DNA of 64,000 nucleotides, from positions 2,604,001-2,668,000 of the forward strand of contig NZ_CP060137.1 of the NCBI RefSeq assembly GCF_014235785.1, given 5' to 3'. The stretch's first letter is position 1; each line of letters opens with the position of its first letter. The stretch comes from Bacillus sp. PAMC26568 (GTDB taxonomy: Bacteria; Bacillota; Bacilli; Bacillales; Bacillaceae). Below, piece by piece: positions 20,293-30,238 of the stretch. The notes under the pieces are model-generated. The model was not told the DNA's origin and did no database searches. It saw nothing but the letters and a program-made list of their open reading frames with translations. Both the position numbers and the translations under genes were made by a program.

Positions 20293-23004
20293 TCAAAACT
20301 GCACTTTTTTGTCAGCTCCTTTTCTTCCTGCCTGCGCTTTTGTACTTAGAAATGAACCTGCCAGTAAGAAAGTAGGAATGGCGGATAATCCAAGCACAAG
20401 CAGCCAGTCTCTTGTCTGGATTGGCACCGTATGAAAGATCGGCTGCATTGGCTCAAAATAGATGACGGCGAGCATTAAAAGCACTGAAGAAATCACGGCT
20501 CCTACTAAATAAAGGTTCTCAAATGGGTTTCTTAAAAACACGGAGCGCTCGCTTCTGCAATCAAAAACATGGATTAATTGTGCCATAACCAATGTAGCAA
20601 AAGCGATTGTCTGTGCGTAGATTAAGTCTTCAGGATTCCGGTTATAGACAATCATAAAGGCTGCAAGCGTGACGATCCCAATCAGGAAGCCTCGCGAAAT
20701 GACCTTCCATCCAAGTCCCCGTGCAAAAACTCCTTCTTTAGGATGTCTTGGCTTTCTTTGCATTAAATCTCCTTCAGGCTGATCTAATCCAAGCGCCATC
20801 GCCGGCAGCCCATCTGTAACTAAATTTACCCAGAGAATCTGGATAGGAACAAGAGGAAGCGGAAGAGCGAGAATCATAGCAAAGAGCATCACTAATATTT
20901 CCCCAACATTAGATGCTAGCAGGTACCGGATAAACTTGCGGATGTTTTCATAGATGTTGCGTCCTTCTTTTATGGCGAGTTTAATAGTTGCAAAGTTATC
21001 ATCTACTAATACAAGAGCTGAAGCTTCTTTCGCGACATCTGTTCCAGTAATCCCCATTGAAATGCCAATATCAGCAGCTTTAATGGCGGGTGCATCATTT
21101 ACCCCATCACCTGTCATTGCAACAATATGTCCTCTGCTCTGAAGCGCTTTTACGATTTTCAGTTTATGTTCAGGCGATACCCTTGCGAATACATAGACAT
21201 CATCCACAACATCGACAAGTTCTTCATTTGACATGGCCTCAAGTGCCGCACCATCGATTACCTTTCCATTCACAGGCAATAAATCAAGCTGCTGCGCAAT
21301 CGCTCTTGCAGTATTAACATGGTCACCAGTTATCATGACCGTCTTAATTCCCGCTTGTCTGCATTCTTTGACAGCTTGTTTCACTTCTGGACGCGGCGGA
21401 TCGATCATTCCCTGCAATCCTAAGAAAACTAAGTTTTTCTCAGCTTCATGCTGGTGGTATACCGATTGAACGGATATAGGCTTAAACGCGACTGCGATGG
21501 TTCTTAATGCTTGAGAAGCCAGCTTGTCAATTGCTTCCTTTATTTTCGTTTCATATTTAGAAGAAAAATAGTGCTGTCTTTCGTCCCATAATACAAAATC
21601 TATTTGTTTCAGCAAGATATCAGGTGCACCTTTTGTAACGACAAAGCGTTTGCCGGTTTTATCCTCAATGATCACGCTCATCATTTTTCTGATAGAATCA
21701 AATGGAAATTCCTCAACAATCTTAAATTGACCTGATAATGTGTCCCTCGACAATCCCGCTTTCATTGCAGCGACGACTAAGGCTCCTTCCGTTGGATCTC
21801 CGTCCAAAATATAGTCATCATCTCTTTCATAAACATTTGCTGTATTGCAAAGCATGCCAAAAGTAAGAATTTGCTGAAGTGATTTATTTTCCTTTACCAG
21901 TATCTTTTGATCGTTCATGAAAAATTCGCCTTTTGGCTGATATCCCGTTCCGCTTAAATGCCATTCTTTACCTCCTGACCAAATATGCGTTACTGTCATT
22001 TTATTTTGAGTCATTGTCCCTGTCTTGTCTGAACAAATGACAGATGCACAGCCGAGTGTTTCAACCGCCGGCAGCTTCCTTACAATCGATCTCTGCTTAA
22101 TCATCCTTTGAACGCCAAGTGATAGAGCAACCGTTACAATAGCTGGCAATCCTTCTGGAATTGCTGCAACTGCAAGCGAAACACCGGCTAAAAACATATC
22201 ATAAAGCTGGTGGCCCTGCAGAACACCTGCCGCTACGACTAAACAGGTTAAGGCAAGTGCAACCACAATGAGAATTTTGCCAAGCTGCTCAAGCCTTCTT
22301 TGCAGCGGCGTTTCCATTGTTTCTGCTGATTGAAGCAAGTCTGCGATTTGTCCCATCGCTGTATTCATACCAGTTGCGACAACAGCTCCTACACCATTTC
22401 CGCGAGTAACAAGAGTTCCCATAAAAGCCATATTGGTTAGATCGCCAATACCCGCATGAGTTTCTGTGAGTGCATTCGTAAATTTAGACACAGGGAGAGA
22501 CTCTCCTGTTAAAGCTGATTCTTCAATCTCTAAGCTTTTTGCTTCAATTAAACGCACGTCTGCTCCAATCCTATCACCGCTTGTAAATTTAACGATGTCA
22601 CCTGGAACAAGCTCCTTCGATTGAAGCCTTGTCCATTCGCCTTCCCGAAGAACCTGTACTTGAGGCGCTGACATCTCTTTTAATGCTTCAAGTGACTTTT
22701 CAGCACGCCGCTCTTGAAAGAATCCCAGAATTCCATTTATCAAGACGATAGCAATAATCGCAATCGCATCGATATATTCGCCGAGCAAGCCTGAAATCAA
22801 AGTGGCCGCTAATAAAACGAGAACCATAAAATCTTTAAACTGCTCCAAAAATAATAAAAGCGCTGACGGTTTCTCAGCTTCCTTTAGTTCATTAAATCCG
22901 TGATTTTTGACCCTTTTTAGGACATCTTTTTCAGATAATCCGTTTTCCCTGCTCGTATTAATTGACTGAAGTACTTCTTCCGGTCCAATTTCATGCCATT
23001 TCAT
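20293..23004 (-). CDS. yloB: P-type Ca2+-transporting ATPase (YloB-like)
   Basis: 903-residue P2A-type cation pump with about 10 membrane helices. It shows the N-terminal actuator motif TGES, the phosphorylation site DKTGTMTQNKMT, the nucleotide-binding region with VVTKGAPD, and the hinge motif TGDGVNDAPAIKAADIG. Residues such as IPEGLPAIVTVAL in helix 4 and WVNLVTDGLPAMALG in helix 6 match SERCA-type calcium sites. In B. subtilis the homologue is a calcium pump expressed during sporulation. The start follows AGAGGTG at a longer than usual distance. Confidence 0.93.
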   Translation of the reverse strand: MKWHEIGPEEVLQSINTSRENGLSEKDVLKRVKNHGFNELKEAEKPSALLLFLEQFKDFMVLVLLAATLISGLLGEYIDAIAIIAIVLINGILGFFQERRAEKSLEALKEMSAPQVQVLREGEWTRLQSKELVPGDIVKFTSGDRIGADVRLIEAKSLEIEESALTGESLPVSKFTNALTETHAGIGDLTNMAFMGTLVTRGNGVGAVVATGMNTAMGQIADLLQSAETMETPLQRRLEQLGKILIVVALALTCLVVAAGVLQGHQLYDMFLAGVSLAVAAIPEGLPAIVTVALSLGVQRMIKQRSIVRKLPAVETLGCASVICSDKTGTMTQNKMTVTHIWSGGKEWHLSGTGYQPKGEFFMNDQKILVKENKSLQQILTFGMLCNTANVYERDDDYILDGDPTEGALVVAAMKAGLSRDTLSGQFKIVEEFPFDSIRKMMSVIIEDKTGKRFVVTKGAPDILLKQIDFVLWDERQHYFSSKYETKIKEAIDKLASQALRTIAVAFKPISVQSVYHQHEAEKNLVFLGLQGMIDPPRPEVKQAVKECRQAGIKTVMITGDHVNTARAIAQQLDLLPVNGKVIDGAALEAMSNEELVDVVDDVYVFARVSPEHKLKIVKALQSRGHIVAMTGDGVNDAPAIKAADIGISMGITGTDVAKEASALVLVDDNFATIKLAIKEGRNIYENIRKFIRYLLASNVGEILVMLFAMILALPLPLVPIQILWVNLVTDGLPAMALGLDQPEGDLMQRKPRHPKEGVFARGLGWKVISRGFLIGIVTLAAFMIVYNRNPEDLIYAQTIAFATLVMAQLIHVFDCRSERSVFLRNPFENLYLVGAVISSVLLMLAVIYFEPMQPIFHTVPIQTRDWLLVLGLSAIPTFLLAGSFLSTKAQAGRKGADKKVQF

Positions 23005-23033
23005 GAATTATTTTTACACCTCTCAATACATGG

Positions 23034-23062
23034 ATTAGTAGGACAATCTCTTATAATGTCAA
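23034..23062 (-). promoter_or_regulatory. Candidate sigmaA promoter for the Ca2+ ATPase gene
   Basis: Perfect -35 TTGACA at 23057-23062, a 16- or 17-base spacer and TACTAA/ACTAAT as the -10, about 30 bases from the start codon. The weak -10 limits confidence. Confidence 0.45.
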
Positions 23063-23087
23063 TTTATTCAGCCCCGTCCCAAAAAAT

Positions 23088-23095
23088 GCTATAAT
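23088..23095 (+). promoter_or_regulatory. Extended -10 promoter for rqcH
   Basis: TGCTATAAT, an extended -10 element, ends at 23095, about 50 bases before the rqcH ATG. No strong -35 is visible, which fits the extended -10 class. Confidence 0.55.
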
Positions 23096-23147
23096 AATTT
23101 GAATGTGGAGATTTGATCCAACTTACCTATAGAAAAGGGTGTTTGCG

Positions 23148-24854
23148 ATGTCCTTTGATGGCATGTTTACATATGCAATAACAGAAGAACTAAAGAAAGA
23201 GCTGGAAAATGGAAGAATCTCAAAAATCCATCAGCCATATAAAAACGAACTCATTTTTGTCATTCGGGCAAATGGAGGAAATCATCGTCTCTTGCTTTCA
23301 GCTCATCCAAGCTACGCAAGAATTCACTTAACAACTGAAAGCTATGAAAATCCAAGTGAGCCTCCGATGTTCTGTATGCTTCTCAGAAAGCACCTCGAAG
23401 GCGCGGTCATCGAAAAGATAGAGCAAATTGAGTTAGAGCGGATTATCTATATTGATGTAAAAGGAAGAAATGAAATTGGGGATGTCACCTATAAACGCCT
23501 GATCATTGAAGTAATGGGAAGACACAGCAACATTATTTTGATTGACCGGGACAGAAACATGATCTTAGACAGCATTAAACACATTTCTCCTGCCGTTAAC
23601 CGTCACCGGACAATCATGCCCGGGCAGGAATATGTTCTTCCTCCTGAACAAAACAAGCTGAACCCGTTTGAAGCAGAAGAAGAAACCATCCTGAAGAAAA
23701 TCGATTTCAATTCAGGGAAATTGGATCAGCAGATCATGCAGCAATTTGCCGGAATCTCTCCTTTATTTGCGAGTGAAATCCTTTTTCAATCTGGTTTAGC
23801 CAATCGATCAACACTGCCGGCTTCATTTTTGAACTTAGTATCTAAAATCAAAAACAATCAGATTTCACCTACTATGATTGAAAGTGAAGCAAAGGAATAC
23901 TTTTACATCCTTCCACTTTCCCATTTAAAAGGGAGTGAGAAGGTATTTCCCTCTATTTCTATGCTTCTTGATCGCTACTACTACGGTAAAGCAGCAAGAG
24001 ACCGTGTCAAGCAGCAAGGAAATGACTTAGAGCGATTTGTTCAAAATGAACTCAAAAAAAATAAAACAAAAATTAAAAAGCTTGAGGCAACGTTAAAGGA
24101 CGCTGAAAAAGCTGAAAAATATAAACTTCAGGGCGAACTCGTCACAGCCAATCTGTATACGATCAAGCGCGGAGATAAGATAGCAGAGGTCATAAATTAT
24201 TATGACGGTGAGATGATCAATATCACCTTGAATCCACAAAAAACACCTTCTGAAAATGCACAGTCGTATTTTCAGAAATACAACAAAGCGAAAAAATCTG
24301 TTGCTTTCGTTGAGGAGCAAATATCTTTGGCTAAAAACGAAATTGTTTATTTCGAGAATGTTTATCAGCAAATTGAATCTGCCTCTCCCAAGGATATTGA
24401 AGAAATAAGGGAAGAACTGATGGATGGCGGATATATTAAGAAAAAACAGGCTAAAGGCAATAAGAAAAATAAACCTGCAAAAGTCGTTCTTGAAAAATAT
24501 GTATCCAGTGACGGCACTGAGATTTTAGTCGGTAAAAACAATAAACAAAATGAATATCTGACAAACCGAACGGCTGCAAGAGATGATGTATGGCTGCATA
24601 CAAAAGATATCCCTGGTTCACATGTTGTCATTCGGAATTCCTCACCCAGTGCCGATACGATATTAGAAGCCGCCAATCTTGCTGCATACTTCAGCAAAGC
24701 AAAAAGTTCAAGCTCTGTACCCGTTGATTATACGAAGATCCGGCATGTCAAAAAACCAAATGGTTCAAAGCCGGGATTTGTCATTTATGATAATCAGCAA
24801 ACCGTCTATGTTACTCCAGATCCGGATTTAGTGATTAATTTAAGAAAAGCATAA
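23148..24854 (+). CDS. rqcH: Ribosome quality control protein RqcH (NFACT family)
   Basis: 568-residue Rqc2/NEMF family protein that binds stalled 50S-nascent chain complexes and elongates C-terminal alanine tails. NFACT-N domain at the N-terminus ([15 protein letters not shown]), a Lys-rich coiled-coil in the middle (about 285-430) and the C-terminal NFACT-R domain with [32 protein letters not shown] precedes the ATG; a GTG three codons upstream is less well placed. Plus strand, convergent with sirC. Confidence 0.95.
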   Translation: MSFDGMFTYAITEELKKELENGRISKIHQPYKNELIFVIRANGGNHRLLLSAHPSYARIHLTTESYENPSEPPMFCMLLRKHLEGAVIEKIEQIELERIIYIDVKGRNEIGDVTYKRLIIEVMGRHSNIILIDRDRNMILDSIKHISPAVNRHRTIMPGQEYVLPPEQNKLNPFEAEEETILKKIDFNSGKLDQQIMQQFAGISPLFASEILFQSGLANRSTLPASFLNLVSKIKNNQISPTMIESEAKEYFYILPLSHLKGSEKVFPSISMLLDRYYYGKAARDRVKQQGNDLERFVQNELKKNKTKIKKLEATLKDAEKAEKYKLQGELVTANLYTIKRGDKIAEVINYYDGEMINITLNPQKTPSENAQSYFQKYNKAKKSVAFVEEQISLAKNEIVYFENVYQQIESASPKDIEEIREELMDGGYIKKKQAKGNKKNKPAKVVLEKYVSSDGTEILVGKNNKQNEYLTNRTAARDDVWLHTKDIPGSHVVIRNSSPSADTILEAANLAAYFSKAKSSSSVPVDYTKIRHVKKPNGSKPGFVIYDNQQTVYVTPDPDLVINLRKA

Positions 24855-24875
24855 ACTCGTTATGAGTTTATGCTT
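24847..24875. terminator. Bidirectional terminator shared by rqcH and sirC
   Basis: 12-base perfect stem AAGCATAAACTC/GAGTTTATGCTT, T-rich on both sides. It overlaps both stop codons, so the stem codes for the last residues of sirC and includes the rqcH stop. Confidence 0.85.
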
Positions 24876-25420
24876 TTTCTTGCTAGACGCGAAAGGAACT
24901 CCTTCTTTTCATCCTGACTAAGAGGGCTTGCTTTTATTTGCTGCCGCTCGTTGAATAATTCATCCAGCTTTGAAATAAATTCATTATCAAATGGATCAAA
25001 GAACTGCTGACAAAGATCTTTCGCAAGCGTTGGGCTTGCCCCTTCCGTTGACACGGCAACTGTAAGTCTGCCCTTCTGATGAAAGGATGGCATCTGAACG
25101 TTCCCAAGTTCGGCCTGCCCGGCAATGTTCACTAGCTGATTTTGGTGTGCAGTTTTGGCAGCCCATTCATTTACATCTTTATTATCAGTTGCTGCGACAA
25201 TTAGAAATGCTCCTGCTAAGTCTTCCTTGTCAGCTTCTTTTTGTATCCAATTAAGCTGCTTGTCTTCTGACAGCAACTTTATCTCATCAATAACTGAAGG
25301 ACTGACAACCTCAATGAGAGCACCTTGCGTTAAGAAAACAGAAATTCTCCTGAAAGCGATTTTCCCGCCTCCAATAACGACAATCGGTTTATTCTTTACA
25401 TCAATCATTAACGGCAGCAT
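24860..25420 (-). CDS. sirC: Precorrin-2 dehydrogenase (siroheme step 2)
   Basis: 186-residue NAD-dependent enzyme oxidising precorrin-2 to sirohydrochlorin. The Rossmann signature VVIGGGKIAFRRI lies near residues 15-27, with VAATDNKDVN and ASPTLAKDL further on; these match the YlnF/Met8p family. The ATG at 25420 follows AAAGGGAAGATAACC and lies inside the end of sirB, overlapping it by 20 bases. Frames extending upstream into sirB have no ribosome site. Confidence 0.93.
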   Translation of the reverse strand: MLPLMIDVKNKPIVVIGGGKIAFRRISVFLTQGALIEVVSPSVIDEIKLLSEDKQLNWIQKEADKEDLAGAFLIVAATDNKDVNEWAAKTAHQNQLVNIAGQAELGNVQMPSFHQKGRLTVAVSTEGASPTLAKDLCQQFFDPFDNEFISKLDELFNERQQIKASPLSQDEKKEFLSRLARKSINS

Positions 25421-26186
25421 GGTTATCTTCCCTTTCTTGAAATGAGAAAAAAGACCCTTTATTATCAACTGCTTCGATAATTCGCTCTGTAAAGACTTGT
25501 TCAACCTTTGAATCATAGCCTAAATAACGGCATAATGTTAAATTCCCCTGACAGTTTCCGGTTACCTTTGCTTCAATTTCCTGCATAAGCAGCCCTGTAA
25601 ACAGCAAATAAGGAACAATAAAGATCGTTTTATCTTTTACGGAAGAAAGAGAGTCCAGCATTTCATCAAAACTTGGTTTGGCAGCAGTCAAATAACAGGT
25701 TCGGATATCTTTTATACCAGATTTATCTTTGACTAGCTCTCCAATTGCCTGTAAATCTCTGATGACATCAGGATCAGAGCTTCCTCTGCCGATCAGGACA
25801 ATCACTGAATCCGCATCTGCTCCCCCTTGTTCAGATACCCGCTCCAGCACGCTTGAAGCCATCTTTTCATGAACGCCAATCGGTTTCCCATATGTCACTT
25901 TAACATTCGGATGTTTTTTTAAAGCTATTTTCACTTCACATGGAATATCTTCTTTTGCATGAACTGCAGTCAGCAATAGTAAAGGCACGACTGCAATATG
26001 TGTGGCTCCTTGCTTCACACAGGATGCAAATCCTTGTTCAATAGAAGGGGATGCAAGCTCTAAAAAGCAAATCTCTTGGATATCTGCCTCAATATGCTGC
26101 TGACATCTTTTAATAAAAGCGATTGCTTCCGCGCAAGCTTTTTTCACCCTGCTTCCATGACATACATAAAGCACAGCTTGTTTCAT
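25401..26186 (-). CDS. sirB: Sirohydrochlorin ferrochelatase
   Basis: 261-residue CbiX/SirB family enzyme inserting Fe2+ into sirohydrochlorin. The repeated CbiX pattern is seen: VCHGSRVKKA near the start and VLIGRGSSDPDV in the second half, with VPLLLLTAVHAKEDIP, whose His binds metal. It ends inside sirC and starts next to sumT, so sumT-sirB-sirC form a siroheme operon for sulfite reductase. Confidence 0.93.
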   Translation of the reverse strand: MKQAVLYVCHGSRVKKACAEAIAFIKRCQQHIEADIQEICFLELASPSIEQGFASCVKQGATHIAVVPLLLLTAVHAKEDIPCEVKIALKKHPNVKVTYGKPIGVHEKMASSVLERVSEQGGADADSVIVLIGRGSSDPDVIRDLQAIGELVKDKSGIKDIRTCYLTAAKPSFDEMLDSLSSVKDKTIFIVPYLLFTGLLMQEIEAKVTGNCQGNLTLCRYLGYDSKVEQVFTERIIEAVDNKGSFFSFQEREDNHAAVND

Positions 26187-26963
26187 TTACAGAGCCTCGC
26201 TGATTGGAGAAGATTGCTGCAGTTTTTCCTCAAACCACTTTATTTTCTCGCGGCAGCGAACAACCTCCCCAATAATAATCATACTTGGATTTTGAATTTT
26301 TTCTTCTTTTGCGATATCTAATATAGTTGAAAGAGTGCCTGTAACCGTTTTTTGAACCTCTGTCGTTCCCCAGTGAACAAGTGCAACAGGAGTGTCTTCC
26401 TTTTTGCCGTATTTAAGAAGCTGCTCCTTTATATAAGGAAGGTTGTTTACACCCATATAAATGGCTAATGTATCAATCCCTTTTGCAAGGCTTTCCCACT
26501 TCTCATCTTCTTTAGCATCGTTTTTATGATGACCCGTTACAAACGCCACACTTGAACTTAATTCACGATGTGTAACAGGAATGCCTGCATAAGCAGCTGC
26601 CGCTATGCCCGAAGTAATTCCAGGGACGATTTCAAACGGTATTTTTTGCTTAGCGAGAGCTTCAGCTTCTTCCCCGCCGCGTCCGAATACAAATGGATCG
26701 CCGCCTTTTAATCTTGTGACAACTTTTCCGTTTTTTGCATAGCGAATGAGAAAATGATTGATGGTCTCCTGTTTCATCAAATGAAAATCAGGCAGCTTTC
26801 CGCAATAAATTAGTTCAGCTCCCTTTTTCGCATAAGTGAGCAGTTCTTTATTGACAAGACGGTCATATAAAATAACGTCTGCCTGCTGTATGCATTTTAA
26901 GGCTTTTAATGTGATCAGCTCTGGATCCCCTGGCCCTGCACCTACTAAATAAACTTTTCCCAC
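26187..26963 (-). CDS. sumT: Uroporphyrinogen-III C-methyltransferase
   Basis: 258-residue SAM methyltransferase making precorrin-2 from uroporphyrinogen III. Motifs: VGAGPGDPELITLKA at the N-terminus, RLKGGDPFVFGRGGEEAEAL and VPGITSGIAAAAYAGIPVTHR. The start is GTG, chosen because AAGGAGGGAG lies 10 bases upstream and because the Bacillus homologue (YlnD) has the same length. It is 400 bases beyond the end of cysC, unlike the tight spacing usual in B. subtilis. Confidence 0.95.
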   Translation of the reverse strand: MGKVYLVGAGPGDPELITLKALKCIQQADVILYDRLVNKELLTYAKKGAELIYCGKLPDFHLMKQETINHFLIRYAKNGKVVTRLKGGDPFVFGRGGEEAEALAKQKIPFEIVPGITSGIAAAAYAGIPVTHRELSSSVAFVTGHHKNDAKEDEKWESLAKGIDTLAIYMGVNNLPYIKEQLLKYGKKEDTPVALVHWGTTEVQKTVTGTLSTILDIAKEEKIQNPSMIIIGEVVRCREKIKWFEEKLQQSSPISEAL

Positions 26964-27368
26964 GCTTAAACTCTCCCTCCTTTTTATATTAGCGAAATGT
27001 TTATTCCGTATTCCTGCGGATATTTCGTTTTTTTTAGAGTGACAGTTCATTATTCTTTAGCTTTCCAAAATATTTCCCAGTTCAATTTTATCATTTGAGG
27101 GATTTGAACTTTATTTTTCCGGAAGGTTTGAGAACCCTTTTATAAAAGAAGCCGTCAAACAATTCTTTATCATCTATTGTATCAAAAAATTCATCTCGAT
27201 TTATCCCTGAGAACGGATCAAGACAAGTATTGCATGAATTATCTCAAGCAATACTTGCCTGAATTAATAAAATGGCTGTGTTCCCATAGTTTTTCTCAAA
27301 TTTTAAAGATACAGACTATTCAGAACCCAGTAAATAGCTATAGCAGCAATGTTTACGAAAAGAGCCTA
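26964..27368. other. 400-base spacer between sumT and cysC
   Basis: No supported gene. Contents: the repeat copy at 27342-27370, a 10-base inverted repeat CAAGTATTGC/GCAATACTTG (27224-27257) without a T-run, and palindromes CTTTTATAAAAG and TTCCGGAA near 27120-27150. Short open frames on both strands have no ribosome site and no recognisable product. Confidence 0.5.
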
Positions 27369-27370
27369 TT
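27342..27370 (-). repeat. Dispersed AGGCT-type short repeat, copy B
   Basis: Lies at the cysC stop codon. On the minus strand it reads AATAGGCTCTTTTCGTAAAC then ATTGCTG, matching copy C at 31151-31180 in 26 of 31 aligned bases, flanks included. Confidence 0.6.
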
Positions 27371-27962
27371 AAATTAATCCCTTTTCGATAAGGGCTTTTG
27401 TCAATTGTTTGACGCACTCTTCTACCGAATACGTCTCGGTATCGAGGATAATCTCAGGATTCAGAGGCTCCTCATATGGAGCACTTATGCCTGTAAAATG
27501 TTTGATCTCCTCATTTCGTGCCTTTTTGTAAAGACCTTTCGGATCGCGTTTTTCACATTCTTCAATCGAGCATTTAACAAATACTTCCAGAAATTCATCT
27601 TTTTCAACTAATCCTCTGACAAGATCGCGATCAGTTCTATAAGGAGATATAAAAGCCGTTAATACAATTTGTCCGCTCTCGACGAAAAGCTTGGAAACTT
27701 CACCAATCCGTCTTATGTTTTCCTTGCGGTCATCCTCACCAAATCCTAAATCATTATTTAAGCCATGGCGGACATTATCACCGTCAAGAACAAATGCCTG
27801 GGTTCCGCGTTCAAATAACGTGCGTGCAAATGCATTTGCAACAGAAGATTTGCCGGATGCCGATAATCCTGTAAACCAGAGAATAAAGCTTTGATGCTTA
27901 TTCTTTTCTCTTCTCTCTTTTTTTGAAATCGAGGCTTCATGCCATACAATATTGCTGCTCAT
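27369..27962 (-). CDS. cysC: Adenylylsulfate kinase
   Basis: 197-residue APS kinase, phosphorylating APS to PAPS. P-loop GLSASGKSS at about residues 35-43, DGDNVRHGL, and [13 protein letters not shown] with the APS-binding region are present. AAAGGAGCGAACAGAG fixes the ATG. It follows sat by 16 bases. The reductase in this operon appears to be of the APS type, so PAPS may be made for other sulfotransfer uses or to tune APS. Confidence 0.95.
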   Translation of the reverse strand: MSSNIVWHEASISKKERREKNKHQSFILWFTGLSASGKSSVANAFARTLFERGTQAFVLDGDNVRHGLNNDLGFGEDDRKENIRRIGEVSKLFVESGQIVLTAFISPYRTDRDLVRGLVEKDEFLEVFVKCSIEECEKRDPKGLYKKARNEEIKHFTGISAPYEEPLNPEIILDTETYSVEECVKQLTKALIEKGLI

Positions 27963-27978
27963 CTCTGTTCGCTCCTTT

Positions 27979-29118
27979 TTATGAAACAACTTCTTTTCGA
28001 AGTCCATTTATTAATACTTCAATTACTTCCGGACGGCTGAATGTGCTTGGCGGCACCTCTCCGTTTCTTAGCATTTGTCTTACTTTTGTTCCTGACAGAA
28101 TGATGTGATCCGAGCTGTCATGCGGGCATGTTTTCGTTGTAGCCATCCCTTCGCATTTGCTGCAGTAGAAGCTATGATCAAATTTTAATGGCTTGATTCC
28201 AAGTTCATCTTCCTCAAATTGATCAAATATTTTTTGAGCATCATATGTTCCGTAATAATCACCAACCCCAGCATGGTCTCTTCCGACAATAAAGTGAGTG
28301 CAGCCGTAATTTTTTCTGACAAGAGCATGAAAGATAGCTTCTCTCGGTCCTGCATATCTCATTGCAGCCGGGAAGACGCCAAGCTCAACCCGATCTTCCG
28401 GATAGTAATTCCGCAGAAGAACCTCATAGCTTTCCATCCTGATTTCAGCTGATATATCGTCTGACTTTGTTTCGCCGACAAGCGGATTTAAAAATAAGCC
28501 ATCTACTGTTTCAAGTGCTGATTTCTGGATATATTCATGTGCTCTGTGCACAGGATTTCTTGTCTGGAACCCGACAACAGTTTTCCAGCCCTTGCTTTTA
28601 AAGATTTCTCTCATTTCGATTGGGTCAAACGTGTATTGTTTAAAAGGCTTTTCAGGTCTTTTTAGCAGAGTGATTTTCCCGCCTACATAGACTTCATTCC
28701 TTTCGTGCATTTTTTTCACACCTGGATGTGCAATATCTGATGTTCCATATACATTAATGGCTTCTTTTTCTTTATCCGGTTCATATACATCTTCAACCTG
28801 GATGAGCCCATAAATTTCACCTTTGTAATTGAGCTTGACCTTTTCCCCTGATATTAATTGCTTACTGGTTTCTCTTGAAACAGGCAATGTGATTGGGATG
28901 CTCCAAACCGTCCCTGAGGCAAGCCTCATATTCTCTACGACCTGCTCATAATCTTTTTTTGTAAGAAAACCTTCAAGCGGGCTGTATGCTCCGATCCCGA
29001 TTAATTCCAGATCACTTAGTGCCATTGCATCGATTTCAATTTCTTTATGAATCTCCTGATATTGTTCTTCTGGGTAATACGCTTGTATTAATAAACCTCC
29101 GTGCGGCTGTAAACTCAT
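27979..29118 (-). CDS. sat: Sulfate adenylyltransferase
   Basis: 379-residue ATP sulfurylase, the first step of sulfate activation. Hallmarks: [15 protein letters not shown] (ATP-binding loop), VGRDHAGVG (HxxH-type region) and [18 protein letters not shown] four-cysteine zinc-like site [15 protein letters not shown] lies in the C-terminal part. AGGAGGAAAAAAGAA precedes the chosen ATG. It is next to cysC and cysP in the assimilation operon. Confidence 0.96.
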   Translation of the reverse strand: MSLQPHGGLLIQAYYPEEQYQEIHKEIEIDAMALSDLELIGIGAYSPLEGFLTKKDYEQVVENMRLASGTVWSIPITLPVSRETSKQLISGEKVKLNYKGEIYGLIQVEDVYEPDKEKEAINVYGTSDIAHPGVKKMHERNEVYVGGKITLLKRPEKPFKQYTFDPIEMREIFKSKGWKTVVGFQTRNPVHRAHEYIQKSALETVDGLFLNPLVGETKSDDISAEIRMESYEVLLRNYYPEDRVELGVFPAAMRYAGPREAIFHALVRKNYGCTHFIVGRDHAGVGDYYGTYDAQKIFDQFEEDELGIKPLKFDHSFYCSKCEGMATTKTCPHDSSDHIILSGTKVRQMLRNGEVPPSTFSRPEVIEVLINGLRKEVVS

Positions 29119-29161
29119 TTCTTTTTTCCTCCTAAACATACCATTTTAATTGGTTTTAATG

Positions 29162-30226
29162 CTAAATTCCTCCGCCTTCTTCGTGTACTGCCCGCTTTTC
29201 ATCCCTCATTGCCCTCATCAAGCTAATGGCTCCCAAGGTTGCAAGCATGACACTTACAAGGACTACAATTGAATAGATGTCACTTTCTAAAAATAATTTA
29301 ACTAAAAAATAAGAGATTGCAAGAGAAAATAACGGAGAGACAATCCAGATCCGGATAATCTTCTTCACGATATGCTTATGAAGAATCTCACTGCCGTTCT
29401 TTGCCATGCCAAGTCCAATGATAGCTGAAGATGTAACTTGAGTAAGGGGAACTGGCAATCCAAATATTGAACTTACAATAACTAGTGCAGCACCCGTACC
29501 CGAAATCAATATTCCTTCCGGCTTTGAGTATCTCGTTATTTTCTTCCCGTTTGTTTCCAATACTTTTTTTCCAAGGAAAATGGCTCCTAATGCAACAAAT
29601 GCGCCGCCTATCCAAATTCCTTTTGTTACTGAAATCATCCCTGCCCCTACAAGAGGTCCTACTGCGTTTGCAACATTGTTCATCCCCGCTGAAAATGCTT
29701 CTAAAAAGCCGGCAAGAATTAAAACAATTGTAAGCCTGGGGTGATCATGCAAAAATCCCTTATTCTGTATAACATATAACCCTTTTCCGAATAGCCAGGC
29801 TAAGCAAAATGCAGCAACTGGAACAATAATCCAAAAAAGCATGATGACCAGCAATGAATTTACATATAAAACCTGATAGGCAATTCCTACTCCCACAACC
29901 GCACCAACTGTTACCTCACTGGTAGAAAGCGGTATGCCGAGCAAGTTTGCAAAAAACAATGAACTTGTTGCGGAAACAATGATTATCAGCACAATTTTTA
30001 CATTAATGATATCCTGCGGAATGATGCCGGAGCTGATCGTTTTTACGACCTCTCCTCCTCCGAGGACAGCTCCTAAAAAGACGCCGGCTGCACATATTAA
30101 AAGTGCATACCGTGCTTTTGGGACTGCACCTGACCCATAAGCAACTCCCATTGAGGCTGCAGCACCGCTTGCACCGATATTCATTGCAAAAAAGAGACTA
30201 ATGACAAGAGCCATTATTTCAAGCAC
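29162..30226 (-). CDS. cysP: Sulfate permease CysP (Pit family)
   Basis: 354-residue membrane protein of the inorganic phosphate transporter (Pit) family with about 10 hydrophobic helices. The duplicated Pit signature is visible as NIGASGAAASMGVAYGSGAV near the N-terminus and GMNNVANAVGPLVGAGM in the middle. In B. subtilis this branch is the sulfate importer. The start is GTG after AAGGAGTCTGCCTC, 12 bases from cysH. Confidence 0.94.
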   Translation of the reverse strand: MLEIMALVISLFFAMNIGASGAAASMGVAYGSGAVPKARYALLICAAGVFLGAVLGGGEVVKTISSGIIPQDIINVKIVLIIIVSATSSLFFANLLGIPLSTSEVTVGAVVGVGIAYQVLYVNSLLVIMLFWIIVPVAAFCLAWLFGKGLYVIQNKGFLHDHPRLTIVLILAGFLEAFSAGMNNVANAVGPLVGAGMISVTKGIWIGGAFVALGAIFLGKKVLETNGKKITRYSKPEGILISGTGAALVIVSSIFGLPVPLTQVTSSAIIGLGMAKNGSEILHKHIVKKIIRIWIVSPLFSLAISYFLVKLFLESDIYSIVVLVSVMLATLGAISLMRAMRDEKRAVHEEGGGI

Positions 30227-30238
30227 GAGGCAGACTCC

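Noticed and set aside
27177..27377. 66-codon plus-strand frame between sumT and cysC
   Set aside because: No ribosome site, overlaps the cysC end, no recognisable family. Other frames in the same stretch are equally open because the DNA is AT-rich.
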